Below, in pieces: positions 53,486 to 62,440 of a DNA stretch of 64,000 bases. The stretch is taken from assembly GCF_010731735.1 (NCBI RefSeq), contig NZ_AP022588.1, positions 1,550,001 to 1,614,000 of the forward strand. Direction: 5' to 3'. The position numbers and the translations under genes were made by a program. The notes beneath the pieces were generated by a model that was given only the letters and a program-made list of their open reading frames with translations, was not told where the DNA came from and ran no database searches. The stretch is from Mycolicibacterium sediminis (GTDB lineage: Bacteria > Actinomycetota > Actinomycetes > Mycobacteriales > Mycobacteriaceae). Positions within the stretch are counted from its first letter, which is position 1. Each line of letters opens with the position of its first letter.

Positions 53486-54330
53486 GCTCGGTCCTCGACG
53501 CGGCCGAGTTCCATGCGCAATTCGATGAGACCGTCCAGTGTGCGATGTACGTGCTCCTCGGCGTGCATTCGTGCGGCATTTCGATCGCGTGCTGCGACAG
53601 CTTCGACGATGGCCTGATGTTCGGTTGAAGATTGATGTGCGGGGCGAGCTTCGCATCCTTCGATCCACAGCAGCGGCGACAACGTAGTCATGATGCCAAT
53701 CTCCACTCGCGTGAGGTGCGCCGATCGCGTTGCGGCCGCGAGTTCCGCGTGAAATCGGAAGTCTGCCTTGACGCGCGCTATTGGTGTTGAGGCTGCGGCG
53801 AGGGCCTGAGCGAAACTCGAGAGTCTGCCAACCTCGTATCCCCTGGCTCTCTCGGCCGCCAGATACGCGGCCCGTCCGGTGACCCCTACCTGAAGATCAC
53901 GGGTGTCACGGATTTCGTCGATGTTGAGCGAGAGTAACTGGCGGCGCAGGATCGCTTGGTCATGTCCTGCGCCCGACCGAATGAAGCTGCCACCCCCGCG
54001 TCCGCGTTTCGTCTCGATCAGACCCTCCCGGCGCAGCTCAGCCAACGACGCCCGCAGCGTCACGTTGGAAACCTGAAGCTGGGACGCCAGATCCGCCTCG
54101 CTCGGCAACGGTGCTCCGCTTCTAAGCAGGCCGAGCGCGATGGCTTGTTGGAGTCGCTTCGTCACCACGTCCGCACGCGTCGACGAGTCCAGGGGATCTA
54201 AAGCCACCTGCAGCAGCGAGGAACTGACTGCGAACACACTGTCGTCGGCGAGTCCCGCTGTCTCTCCGGGGTCTGCCACGGGGGGCATCTGCAATCCATC
54301 CTCACCCTGCGGTTGCGCTACCGAGGTCAT
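53482..54330 (-). CDS. GntR/FadR-family regulator (module E)
   Basis: A 282-residue regulator with an extra ~50-residue acidic N-terminal tail. The winged helix starts near DVVTKRLQQAIALGLLRSGA and includes LQVSNVTLRASLAELRREGL, ETKRGRGGGSFI. The C-terminal FCD domain has probable metal histidines (ADFRFHAELAA; STEHQAIVEAV; HAEEHVHRTL). ATG 54330 was chosen after an AAAGGCCGG site. It is divergent from the flavoenzyme-diol dehydratase operon and translated with the Cache protein. It probably represses module E. Confidence 0.85.
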   Translation of the reverse strand: MTSVAQPQGEDGLQMPPVADPGETAGLADDSVFAVSSSLLQVALDPLDSSTRADVVTKRLQQAIALGLLRSGAPLPSEADLASQLQVSNVTLRASLAELRREGLIETKRGRGGGSFIRSGAGHDQAILRRQLLSLNIDEIRDTRDLQVGVTGRAAYLAAERARGYEVGRLSSFAQALAAASTPIARVKADFRFHAELAAATRSAHLTRVEIGIMTTLSPLLWIEGCEARPAHQSSTEHQAIVEAVAARDRNAARMHAEEHVHRTLDGLIELRMELGRVEDRA

Positions 54331-54918
54331 CCCGGCCTTTACTGGTCCGCACAAAGACGTTAACAACAGGCCTTCACAGTTTGGCATACCGCCGAGCCCC
54401 GATGGCGCGTTCGCGGGCCGCCGCCGGGCGCCGTGTGGAGTGGTCGAGATCCGCTCGCCCGAAACCCCAGCCGGAGCCTCGTGAGAGGGTGTTGCGCAGA
54501 TCATGCAAAAAAGATATAACAGTGGATATTAAATGTTTGGCACGCGTAGTCCTCGAGGGCTCCGGCAGAGGGCACACCCCCCCAGCCTCGGCTCCCTCGA
54601 CCGCCCCAATTGTGCCGCCCCGCCGCGGCGCCGTTCGTAGCCCAGGAGGACCGATCGGTAACCATCGAGGTGTAAGACTTCGCCAGCGGGGGTTACCGGC
54701 GCGCGCACGGTGCCAGACCATCAATGGCGTCAGCCCAACGGACGGCAAGGCCTTCGTCGAGGCTCCCGTCACTGGCGCGGCAGACCTCGACACGGCGTCT
54801 ATCGCGGCCGAGATCTACACGCGCATCTAGCACCTGATGTCAGCACTCGACACCTGAGCAACAACTTCCACGTCTCACCCATCGCCGGCCCCGGCACAGC
54901 CCAAAGGGAGTACACGAC
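54331..54918. other. Divergent promoter region of module E
   Basis: This 588-bp region separates the GntR gene from the flavoenzyme gene. An AT-rich core near 54505-54540 includes TAACA-N5-TATTA (54517-54531). A plus-strand frame ending at 54830 has a protein-like tail (FVEAPVTGAADLDTASIAAE) but an arginine-rich, non-coding-looking start, so I do not call a gene; it could be the end of a lost one. Confidence 0.45.
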
Positions 54919-57126
54919 ATGTCTCGCGACCCACGGCACGACATCCTCTTCGAACCCGTGACGTTCGGCCCGAAGACGATGCGTAATCGTTTCTGGGCGA
55001 CCTCCCATTCCACCGGGTACGGCTCGGAACGCCCGGGAATTCAAGCCGGTTTCCGGGGTATGAAGGCCGAAGGTGGCTGGGGGGTCGTCTCGAGCGACTT
55101 CTGCTCGATACATCCCGAATCCGACGAGTTCCCTTGGACGTCCTCACGGCTTTGGGATGACGGGGATGTGATCAATCTTGGCCATCTGACCGAAGAGATT
55201 CAGAAGCGCGGTGCACTGGCCGCGGTGCAACTCTGGTACAACGGCATGCACTCGCCGCGTCTCGAGGCCCGCGAGACAGCACGCGGGCCGTCGCCACTAC
55301 CGTCAAACGTGTTCCCGGAACGCAATGTCTATGCGTCCTACGCCGACCACGACGACATCCGTGCGATCATCAACATGTACATCCTCGGCGCCAAGCGCGC
55401 AGAGCAGGCCGGCTTCGACATCGCCGAGGTCTCCGGCGGCGACTCCACTATTCCGCTGCAATTCTTGGAGACCCGATACAACCATCGCACCGACGAGTAC
55501 GGCGGCTCTCTTGAAAACCGTGCCCGGTTCTACATCGAGTTGATGACGGCACTGAAGAAAGCAGTAGGCGATTCGATGGCGGTGACCACGCGCTTCGAGG
55601 TGGACACCGTCAACGGCGACCACCGCATCAAGCACTTCGACGAGGGGTCGAAATTCCTCGAGATCATGGAGAAGGAAGGTGTGGTCGACCTGTGGTCGCT
55701 GAAGATCGGTGACTACGAGGAATGGGGCGAGGACGCCGGGAGTTCGCGCTTTCGGGAATCGAATTGGGCGGCACCGTTCATCCAAGGTGCCAAGGATTTG
55801 GTCAGCGTTCCCGTGGTCAGCAACGGGCGATTCACCTCGGCCGACGACATGGTCGTCGCCATCCGAAACGGCCAGTGCGACATCATCGGCGCCGCACGAC
55901 CGTCGATTTCGGATCCATTCCTCCCCACGAAGATCTCAGAAGGTCGCACTGACGAAGTACGCGAGTGCATAGGGTGCAACATGTGTGTGGGACGCATGCA
56001 GCAGCAAGCACTGATGTACTGCACCCAAAACCCCACCACCGGCGAAGAGTATCGCCGCGGTTGGCACCCCGAGAAGTTCACCACGGTCACTGAACCCGAG
56101 ACTGTTCTGGTCGTTGGCGCGGGGCCCGCGGGCATGGAGTGCGCGCTGACGTTGGGACGGCGCGGTTACCTCGTGCATCTGCGGGACAGCGCGAATGAAC
56201 TGGGTGGGCACTGGCGGAGTGTTGCCAAGTATCCGCGCTGCAGTGAGTACGGACGCGTAATCGACTACCGCGAGGTCATGATGTCGAAGCTCGACAACGT
56301 CGAGATTCAGCTTGGGGTCGCGCCCATGACAGTGGACGACGTGCTGGACTACGGCGCTGAGAAGGTTGTCATCGCGACTGGATCTCACTGGTCCACGGTG
56401 GGTCTCGGTCCTGAGACGCATCTCCCGCTGCAGGGCGTAGATGCATCTCGACCCGATGTCTTGACTCCTGAGCAGATTATGGCGGGCAAGGAAGTTCCCG
56501 GGTCGAATGTGGTGGTGCTCGACGGTGATGGGCACTTCGTCGGGTTCGCGATGGCCGAAATGATGGCTGACCGCGGTAAGAACGTCACCATAGTCACCAA
56601 CACGCACGACGTCTTCGAGTTCTCCAAATTCACGATGGAAATGCCAAACAACAAGCGGGTCATGCACGAGAAGGGCATCGGGTACATCCGCAACCATTGG
56701 GCCGTGGGGTACGAGGGCGGCAAATTGCAGCTGTTCTTTCTTTATAAGGACTCCGCTGCGCTAAGCGAACAGCGGCCAGGTCAGTGGGGCCGCACGTTCT
56801 CAGACGAGGTGACCGAGATTGCCTGCGATGCGCTCATTCTCACCACCTCGCGAGTCCCCAATGCTGAGCTCTACGCGGGCCTGAAAGAGGCTAGGGGTCG
56901 GTGGGAGGAATCTGGCGTCAAGGCCGTTTATCGGATTGGCGATTGCGTGCAGCCGCGCCACGCCATGGACGCGGTGTTCGACGGGCATCGACTTGCCCGG
57001 GAGTTCGAATCTCCCGACCCGCAACGTCCCTTGCCGTTCATCCGCGAGCGCCAGGTGTGGGGTCACGAGACGTTTCCCAAGCTCGGTGACGCGCGACCGG
57101 TCGTTGAGGGAGACCTCCTGGTCTAG
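54919..57126 (+). CDS. Trimethylamine/dimethylamine dehydrogenase-like flavoenzyme
   Basis: A 735-residue protein with the TMADH layout: an FMN TIM barrel (1-~345), a 4Fe-4S site (Cys350, Cys353, Cys356, Cys368) and a C-terminal ADP/FAD-like domain (VLVVGAGPAGMECAL). Similarity to TMADH is strong throughout (GEEYRRGWHPEKF, WGEDAG, SISDPFLP-like). However, the residue matching the covalent-FMN Cys30 is Ser31, and the catalytic Tyr169 and His172 match Ser172 and Asp175. FMN is therefore probably not covalently bound and the substrate is not trimethylamine. It starts the operon with the diol dehydratase and may oxidise or reduce a related amine or unsaturated product. Confidence 0.87.
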   Translation: MSRDPRHDILFEPVTFGPKTMRNRFWATSHSTGYGSERPGIQAGFRGMKAEGGWGVVSSDFCSIHPESDEFPWTSSRLWDDGDVINLGHLTEEIQKRGALAAVQLWYNGMHSPRLEARETARGPSPLPSNVFPERNVYASYADHDDIRAIINMYILGAKRAEQAGFDIAEVSGGDSTIPLQFLETRYNHRTDEYGGSLENRARFYIELMTALKKAVGDSMAVTTRFEVDTVNGDHRIKHFDEGSKFLEIMEKEGVVDLWSLKIGDYEEWGEDAGSSRFRESNWAAPFIQGAKDLVSVPVVSNGRFTSADDMVVAIRNGQCDIIGAARPSISDPFLPTKISEGRTDEVRECIGCNMCVGRMQQQALMYCTQNPTTGEEYRRGWHPEKFTTVTEPETVLVVGAGPAGMECALTLGRRGYLVHLRDSANELGGHWRSVAKYPRCSEYGRVIDYREVMMSKLDNVEIQLGVAPMTVDDVLDYGAEKVVIATGSHWSTVGLGPETHLPLQGVDASRPDVLTPEQIMAGKEVPGSNVVVLDGDGHFVGFAMAEMMADRGKNVTIVTNTHDVFEFSKFTMEMPNNKRVMHEKGIGYIRNHWAVGYEGGKLQLFFLYKDSAALSEQRPGQWGRTFSDEVTEIACDALILTTSRVPNAELYAGLKEARGRWEESGVKAVYRIGDCVQPRHAMDAVFDGHRLAREFESPDPQRPLPFIRERQVWGHETFPKLGDARPVVEGDLLV

Positions 57127-57293
57127 ACGGCACCGTGGGAGTCGTGGCACCGTCGGTTCGGGTGCACCCGAGTAGGCGCCGGCCGATGCGAACCGAACTG
57201 CCCTCCGCCGCGAGCACAGCGGTTTGCAGGGTGGACAAGACAGCTCGGCCGGTGCCGCCGGCACCACATGAACCATCGATGAGAAGGTAGCCA

Positions 57294-59555
57294 GTGAACA
57301 TGGACCACACCGGTGAGCACGAAAGGTTGGGACGGATGCGCGTCCTCGACGCCCGTCCGGTCAACCTCGATGGGTTCAGCGTGCCCGACCCCGAGCTGGG
57401 GCTCATTGCGATGTCCAGCCCGTTCGATCCCGAACCTTCGCTGGTCATCGAGAGCGGACGTATCGTCGATCTTGATGGTAAGGCGCGCAATGACTTCGAC
57501 GTCATAGACGAGTTCATCGCGAACCGTGGGATCGATCTTTCCGTCGCCGAGGAAGCCATGAGCACGCCGGACCAACAGTTGGCCCGCATGGTCGTGGACA
57601 TCAACGTGCCCCGCGCCGAGGTCGTGAGGCTCATCGGCGGCACTACTCCGGCCAAGCTTGCCCGCGTTGTCGCTCTACTGAACGCTGCCGAACTCCAGGT
57701 CGCCATGGGCAAGATGCGCGCCCGGCGTACACCGAGCAACCAGGCGCACGTCACCAACCAGCTCGACGACCCGGTGCTGCTGGCCGCCGACGCTGCCAGC
57801 GCTGTGGCACACGGCTTTCGGGAACTCGAGACAACGACTGTGGTCCTCAGTGACGCGCCCTCCAATGCGGTATCCCTACTCATCGGCTCGCAGGTTGGGG
57901 TCGCCGGCGCGATGGCGCAGTGCTCCATCGAGGAAGCCCTCGAGTTGCGGCTGGGGTTGCGCGGCCTGACCAGTTATGCGGAGACCGTATCCGTCTACGG
58001 CACGGAGCAGGTCTTCACCGACGGTGACGACACCCCGTACTCGAAGGCCATCCTCACCTCGGCTTACGCGTCGCGCGGCCTGAAGATGCGGATCAGCAGC
58101 GGCGGAGGGTCAGAGGTCTTGATGGGCGCCGCGGAGCGGTGCTCGATACTGTATCTGGAGTCTCGGTGCGTCTCGCTGGCCAGAGCTCTCGGCTCCCAGG
58201 GAGTCCAAAACGGGGGGCTCGACGGCGTGGGCGTCGTCGCATCCGTGCCCGAAGGCATGAAAGAACTCATCGCGGAGAACCTGATGGTGATGATGCGCGA
58301 CATGGAACTCTGCGCAGGCAACGACAACCTCATCTCGGAGTCCGACATTCGCCGTACCGCGCACACGCTTCCCACACTGCTCGGGGGGGCCGACTTCTAC
58401 TTCGGCGGCTTCGGGTCGACACCTCGATACGACAATTGCTTCGCCATATCCAATTTCAACTCCGATGACATGGACGACTACCTGGTGCTGCAACGGGACT
58501 GGGGGGTGGACGGCGGACTACGGACGGTCACTCCCGAGCATCTCGCCCGAGTGCGGCGCCGCGCAGCATCGGCGGTACAGGCGGTGTACCGAGACCTTGG
58601 ACTGGCCGATTACGACGACGCCTGGGTCGACGCCGTAGTCGTGGCCAACGGTTCGCGCGACCTACCCGTTGGTGATCCCAAGAAGGTCGCCGAGGCGGCG
58701 CAGGCCATCGAAGCAAGGCAACTGCACGTCTTCGACATCATCGCCGCGTTGCACCGCACGGGGTTCGTCCCCGAGGCGGAGACCATCATGGCGCTGACCC
58801 GCAAGAGACTCAGCGGCGATCAACTTCAGACGGCCGCCATCTTCGATGAGAACCTCGACGTGCTCTCGAAGATCACCGATCCAAATGACTACACCGGGCC
58901 GGCCACTGGATACGCGCTGACTACCGAACGGCGACGCGAAATCGACGATATCCGCCAAGCGCGTACCACCGGCCAATGGACGGCAGACCAGGATGACCAT
59001 CGCGACCACATCACTCTCGACGTGATCGGGGAGGCGCACGCAGGGACAGACCCGCGCGAAGTATGCATCGGCCTTTCACCGGCCTTCGCCTCAACTGTGT
59101 GGGTGTCGCTGTGTGGTCTGCCGGTGGGCGAGGTGCTGCGGCAGATTTCGGCAGGCCTCGAAGAAGAAGGCTGTGTCGCACGATACGTACGAATGAGATC
59201 GACCATCGATGTGGGCATGATCGGCCTGACCGCTGCGCGGCTATCGGGCTCAGGTATCGGTATCGGTCTGCAGGCAAAGGGTACGGCGTTGATTCACCGA
59301 CGCGATCTGGCGCCCCTAGCCAATCTTGAATTATTCAGTGTTGCACCGCTACTGACTGCGCAGCGGTACAGGGAGCTCGGCAAGAACGCCGCGCGGCATG
59401 CCAAGGGGATGGTCCCCGTGCCCATTCTCTCGGGCGGCACGGAAGAGTCGATCTCCGCGCGCTACCATGCCCGCGTCGTGGCGCTGGTGGCCCTGGAACG
59501 TGCTGCCAGCGAACCCGGCAAGGCCCCGCAGACGGTGAAGGTGAGGGTGCAGTGA
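57294..59555 (+). CDS. B12-dependent diol dehydratase, fused large and medium subunits
   Basis: A 753-residue protein. Residues ~12-560 match the diol/glycerol dehydratase large subunit. Known active-site residues of the Klebsiella enzyme are all found nine positions later: Gln150 and His152 (NQAHVTN), Glu179, Glu230 (SYAETVSVYG), Gln305 and Asp344. Residues ~575-753 match the medium subunit (VIGEAHAGTDPREV, GLEEEGCVARYVR, RLSGSGIGIGLQAKG). Adenosylcobalamin-dependent dehydration of a 1,2-diol or glycerol to an aldehyde is expected. GTG start after AAGG, ATG 57300 as alternative. Four-bp overlap with the small subunit. Confidence 0.93.
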   Translation: MNMDHTGEHERLGRMRVLDARPVNLDGFSVPDPELGLIAMSSPFDPEPSLVIESGRIVDLDGKARNDFDVIDEFIANRGIDLSVAEEAMSTPDQQLARMVVDINVPRAEVVRLIGGTTPAKLARVVALLNAAELQVAMGKMRARRTPSNQAHVTNQLDDPVLLAADAASAVAHGFRELETTTVVLSDAPSNAVSLLIGSQVGVAGAMAQCSIEEALELRLGLRGLTSYAETVSVYGTEQVFTDGDDTPYSKAILTSAYASRGLKMRISSGGGSEVLMGAAERCSILYLESRCVSLARALGSQGVQNGGLDGVGVVASVPEGMKELIAENLMVMMRDMELCAGNDNLISESDIRRTAHTLPTLLGGADFYFGGFGSTPRYDNCFAISNFNSDDMDDYLVLQRDWGVDGGLRTVTPEHLARVRRRAASAVQAVYRDLGLADYDDAWVDAVVVANGSRDLPVGDPKKVAEAAQAIEARQLHVFDIIAALHRTGFVPEAETIMALTRKRLSGDQLQTAAIFDENLDVLSKITDPNDYTGPATGYALTTERRREIDDIRQARTTGQWTADQDDHRDHITLDVIGEAHAGTDPREVCIGLSPAFASTVWVSLCGLPVGEVLRQISAGLEEEGCVARYVRMRSTIDVGMIGLTAARLSGSGIGIGLQAKGTALIHRRDLAPLANLELFSVAPLLTAQRYRELGKNAARHAKGMVPVPILSGGTEESISARYHARVVALVALERAASEPGKAPQTVKVRVQ

Positions 59556-59887
59556 ACGTCGATGACCTGACAGTTGCGGCCGCTGTCGATGAAAAGCTTG
59601 GATCGGAACTGCTCCGCATGGATGCTGATGTGCTGGAGCATCAAGCGGCGGTGGCGGCCGCCGATGGCAATCCCCAGCTTGCTGACAACTTCCGTCGCGC
59701 AGCAGAGATGGCGGCAATGTCGGACGACGCCGTCATGGCGCTGTATGAGGCCTTGCGCCCCAACCGCTCCACTGCTGTCGAACTCGACGCTCTAGCTGTG
59801 CGGCTCGAGGGCGACCATGCGCGGCGCTGCGCTGCGCTGGTGCGCGAGGCACGCGCAATCTACGAGCGCCGCGGATTGTTGCGATGA
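59552..59887 (+). CDS. Diol dehydratase small subunit
   Basis: A 111-residue protein with the small-subunit features: LTVAAAVDEKLGSELLRMDA, an arginine-containing middle (NFRRAAEMAAMSDDAVMALYEALRP) and a basic C-terminal YERRGLLR. It lacks the long N-terminal extension of pdu-microcompartment types. GTG start overlapping the large/medium gene by 4 bp, and ATGA overlap with the reactivase, so all three are translated together. Confidence 0.9.
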   Translation: MNVDDLTVAAAVDEKLGSELLRMDADVLEHQAAVAAADGNPQLADNFRRAAEMAAMSDDAVMALYEALRPNRSTAVELDALAVRLEGDHARRCAALVREARAIYERRGLLR

Positions 59888-61620
59888 CACTGGTCGGGGG
59901 GATCGATGTCGGAAACCACACGACCGAGATCGTGCTGGCTGAATCCAGCAATGGACACGTACGCATGCTGGCTCACGGCAACGCGCACACCCGCGACCGC
60001 AAGGGGTCCTACGACTCGCTTGAAGGTGCTACCGCGCTGCTGCACAAGATGGAAGTCGAACACGACCTGAGAGTCGACGAACTCCTGCTTTCGGAACTTC
60101 GACCCGTCGACACTGCCACCACACCGATCTCCATCACTGCGCCAACCCACGCGCCCCTGCGGAGCATGCGTCACCGCCATGCCAGTACACCCGCCGGCAG
60201 CGGCGTCGCCGTGGGGCGCCACGTCACCTTGGCAGCGCTCGTGCAACCGGTCTGGCACGACCAGGTCGTCGTTTCGGTTCCGTCAGGTACCGATTTCGAC
60301 TACGCAGCGAGCGCGATCACGGCCGCACTCGCGCGTGAGTGGCAGATCGTTGGAGTACTCGTCGCGGACGACGACGCCGTGCTCATACACAACCGCATCC
60401 CCATCGATCTGCCGATCGTCGACGAAGTCGACTTGACTGGTCTGGCGATGGGCGCTTGCGTCGCCGTCGAGGTCGTGGAGCGCGGCCGCGCCTACCGGGC
60501 GCTCACCGATCCCATCGCGCTGTCCGCGACATTCGGTCTGCCGCACGAAGTCCTGAGCGATGTCGCCCGATTCGCCAGGGAGCTTTCCGATGCGCCCGCC
60601 CTGGCGATAACCCTCGACGAACGCCCGGCTCAACCTCAATCGACCTCCATCGATTTCGCCGACGTGTACACCGGTGGACGCCTCATTCGCTACCCGGTCG
60701 CCGAGGCTGCGGACCTCCTACACACGGCCCCGGTAGGTTCGGTGGCCTACGTCAAACTCAACACCATGCCAAGCGCGTCAGCAGGACTCTCCGTGGACGA
60801 TGCGTACTTCACCAGCCTGGCAGCCATCGACGATGGATCGTGGTTGCGACGCGGCACCGTGGACACCCGCGGGAGCGTCGTCGCGCTACTCGCGACTGAC
60901 GTCGTCAGCGACGCGGCGACGACGGTCGCCACGTTGACCGGGAGGCCCACGCGGACCGTCGCCGGCGAACCCCGCGCCGCCGCGGCGGGTGCGCTCACTA
61001 CCCCTGGCGTACCGCCAGGAACGATGGTGTGCGACATAGGCGGCGGCACCGTCGACCTCATCGCCGACGACACCGTTGTTACCGCAGCGGGGGCGGGCGA
61101 ATCCATTACCTCGGCGGTAGCCGCTGTGTTGGGAATACCCCGCGCACTGGCTGAACGGGTGAAACGCTCACCCGCGATCTTGGTCGAAGGGCCTCACATC
61201 GCACATGAAGAAGACGGCAGACGCGAGTTCTTACCCACCCCTGCGGCAGCCGACACAATCGGTCGTCTGTGCACGCGCGGTACCGCGGGCCTCGTGCCGT
61301 TCGTACACTCGCTGGCCCCCGAGGAATGGCGCAGCCTCCGATTGGCCATCAAGCAGCAGACCGTCGCGGCCAATATCGCTCGATGCCTGCGTTCATTCGG
61401 AAACCAACCTGCCGCATTGTTGCTCGCTGGGGGAGGGGCGCTCGACGACGAACTGATGCGTACCGTCGGGGAATTGATGCGTGCCACCGGAGTGGTGGTC
61501 GGACGCGCGAACGTCGACTCCATTCACGGTCCGCGCTACGCGGTGGCATCCGGCCTCGTGCATCTCGATGCGTGCAGTCGCTCCCAGAGCACAACGCATG
61601 AAGCCGAGGCTTCTTCCTAA
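59884..61620 (+). CDS. Diol dehydratase reactivase large subunit (DdrA-like)
   Basis: A 578-residue ATPase of the actin/Hsp70 fold that swaps damaged cobalamin out of the dehydratase. The first phosphate loop is GIDVGNHTTEIVLAE and the second CDIGGGTVDLIADD; an adenosine-region motif LLLAGGGALDDELM follows. It is a little shorter than enteric DdrA/PduG (about 610 aa). The small reactivase subunit (DdrB/PduH) and a cobalamin adenosyltransferase are not found in the window. Confidence 0.9.
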   Translation: MTLVGGIDVGNHTTEIVLAESSNGHVRMLAHGNAHTRDRKGSYDSLEGATALLHKMEVEHDLRVDELLLSELRPVDTATTPISITAPTHAPLRSMRHRHASTPAGSGVAVGRHVTLAALVQPVWHDQVVVSVPSGTDFDYAASAITAALAREWQIVGVLVADDDAVLIHNRIPIDLPIVDEVDLTGLAMGACVAVEVVERGRAYRALTDPIALSATFGLPHEVLSDVARFARELSDAPALAITLDERPAQPQSTSIDFADVYTGGRLIRYPVAEAADLLHTAPVGSVAYVKLNTMPSASAGLSVDDAYFTSLAAIDDGSWLRRGTVDTRGSVVALLATDVVSDAATTVATLTGRPTRTVAGEPRAAAAGALTTPGVPPGTMVCDIGGGTVDLIADDTVVTAAGAGESITSAVAAVLGIPRALAERVKRSPAILVEGPHIAHEEDGRREFLPTPAAADTIGRLCTRGTAGLVPFVHSLAPEEWRSLRLAIKQQTVAANIARCLRSFGNQPAALLLAGGGALDDELMRTVGELMRATGVVVGRANVDSIHGPRYAVASGLVHLDACSRSQSTTHEAEASS

Positions 61621-61800
61621 TCGAGCGGTCGCGCCAGGACTGCCGCACCGCCGAGTTGGTCGGCCGCGACGTTCGGCGATGCCCTGCCTCGCGGGCTCGT
61701 CCAGCAGGGGCTCGGCGGGGCGGTTTGTCAGGTTGGAGGGGTTCTGCACCGACACGATGGGGACGACCTTCTGCGGGTCGCAGCTTTCGTGCACTCCGAG

Positions 61801-61913
61801 GACGGTCCTCTCGAGGAGAACTGATCAGACAGCCCATGCCAGGACCTTGAAATCATGTAAGTGATTCTGACACGTTCTTATTCAGAAGCGTCGCTTTTCA
61901 TGAGTGGTTGTCC
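61801..61913. repeat. LysR locus scar: both flanks joined, gene missing (copy B)
   Basis: Bases 61801-61833 match 44103-44135 (downstream of lysR) and 61834-61913 match 45073-45151 (upstream of lysR), but the ~937 bp with the gene are absent. The inner GTG-N7-CAC of the operator is kept; its right outer arm is lost. Confidence 0.8.
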
Positions 61914-61914
61914 A

Positions 61915-62163
61915 AAGGGCGTTGTGATTACCCCTGCCCTGCCCCGTGATGGACCATCCAGTACTCATGGCCAGATGCCCTCGTCCCAGCGCACCGGGTT
62001 GATCCGCTTGTGGCCGGTTACCGGCGGAGCGGATCTCCCGGGCACCACTGAAAGGGCCGTCAAGCGGGACCTCAGCCTGGGCGATGCCCGCAGACAGGCC
62101 GGTGGACAGGCCGAGTCCCGTGATGGCGACGCCGGCGCACAGCATGCTCCGGCGATCATCCGC
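61915..62163 (-). pseudogene. Small secreted WCPGDP-type mycobacterial protein, degenerate
   Basis: The minus strand begins with a signal peptide (RRSMLCAGVAITGLGLS, then AGIAQA) followed by GPF. The remaining parts of a small exported protein are spread over other frames: FQWCPGDPL, then TGHKRINPVRWDEGI, then HEYWMVHHG. At least two frameshifts are needed; an extra G in TGGCCATGAG would explain the last. I recall a family of short mycobacterial exported proteins with this WCPGDP pattern. Function unknown. Confidence 0.6.
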
Positions 62164-62440
62164 CTGCGCTGGTGCCTCATGACGTGCCCCTCTGGTCCCG
62201 CGTCGCGATTCGGCGTCGATGCCGCAACATCACCAACAGACGTGCACTACCGATCCCAAAACTGCGCTGCCAAGATTGACGAACCGCCTGGCAGTCCCCA
62301 GGGATCTGCCGTGACGTCGCTGCGACCCCCTTTGTGAGTTCTGTCGCTATCAACGCGCACGATTGGCTCGCCCGGCTCGGGGAGTGCCAGCATGGAAACG
62401 TGGTTGTAACAACTGGTTCGCTGCAACCAAAGGCGCGGGC

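Noticed and set aside
54381..54830. A 149-codon plus-strand frame upstream of the flavoenzyme
   Set aside because: The first two thirds are Arg/Pro-rich and overlap the GntR upstream region; only the last ~35 codons look coding, which is too little to call a gene.
57127..57293. Cobalamin riboswitch before the diol dehydratase
   Set aside because: The 167-bp gap is too short for a full element and I see no B12-box-like sequence.
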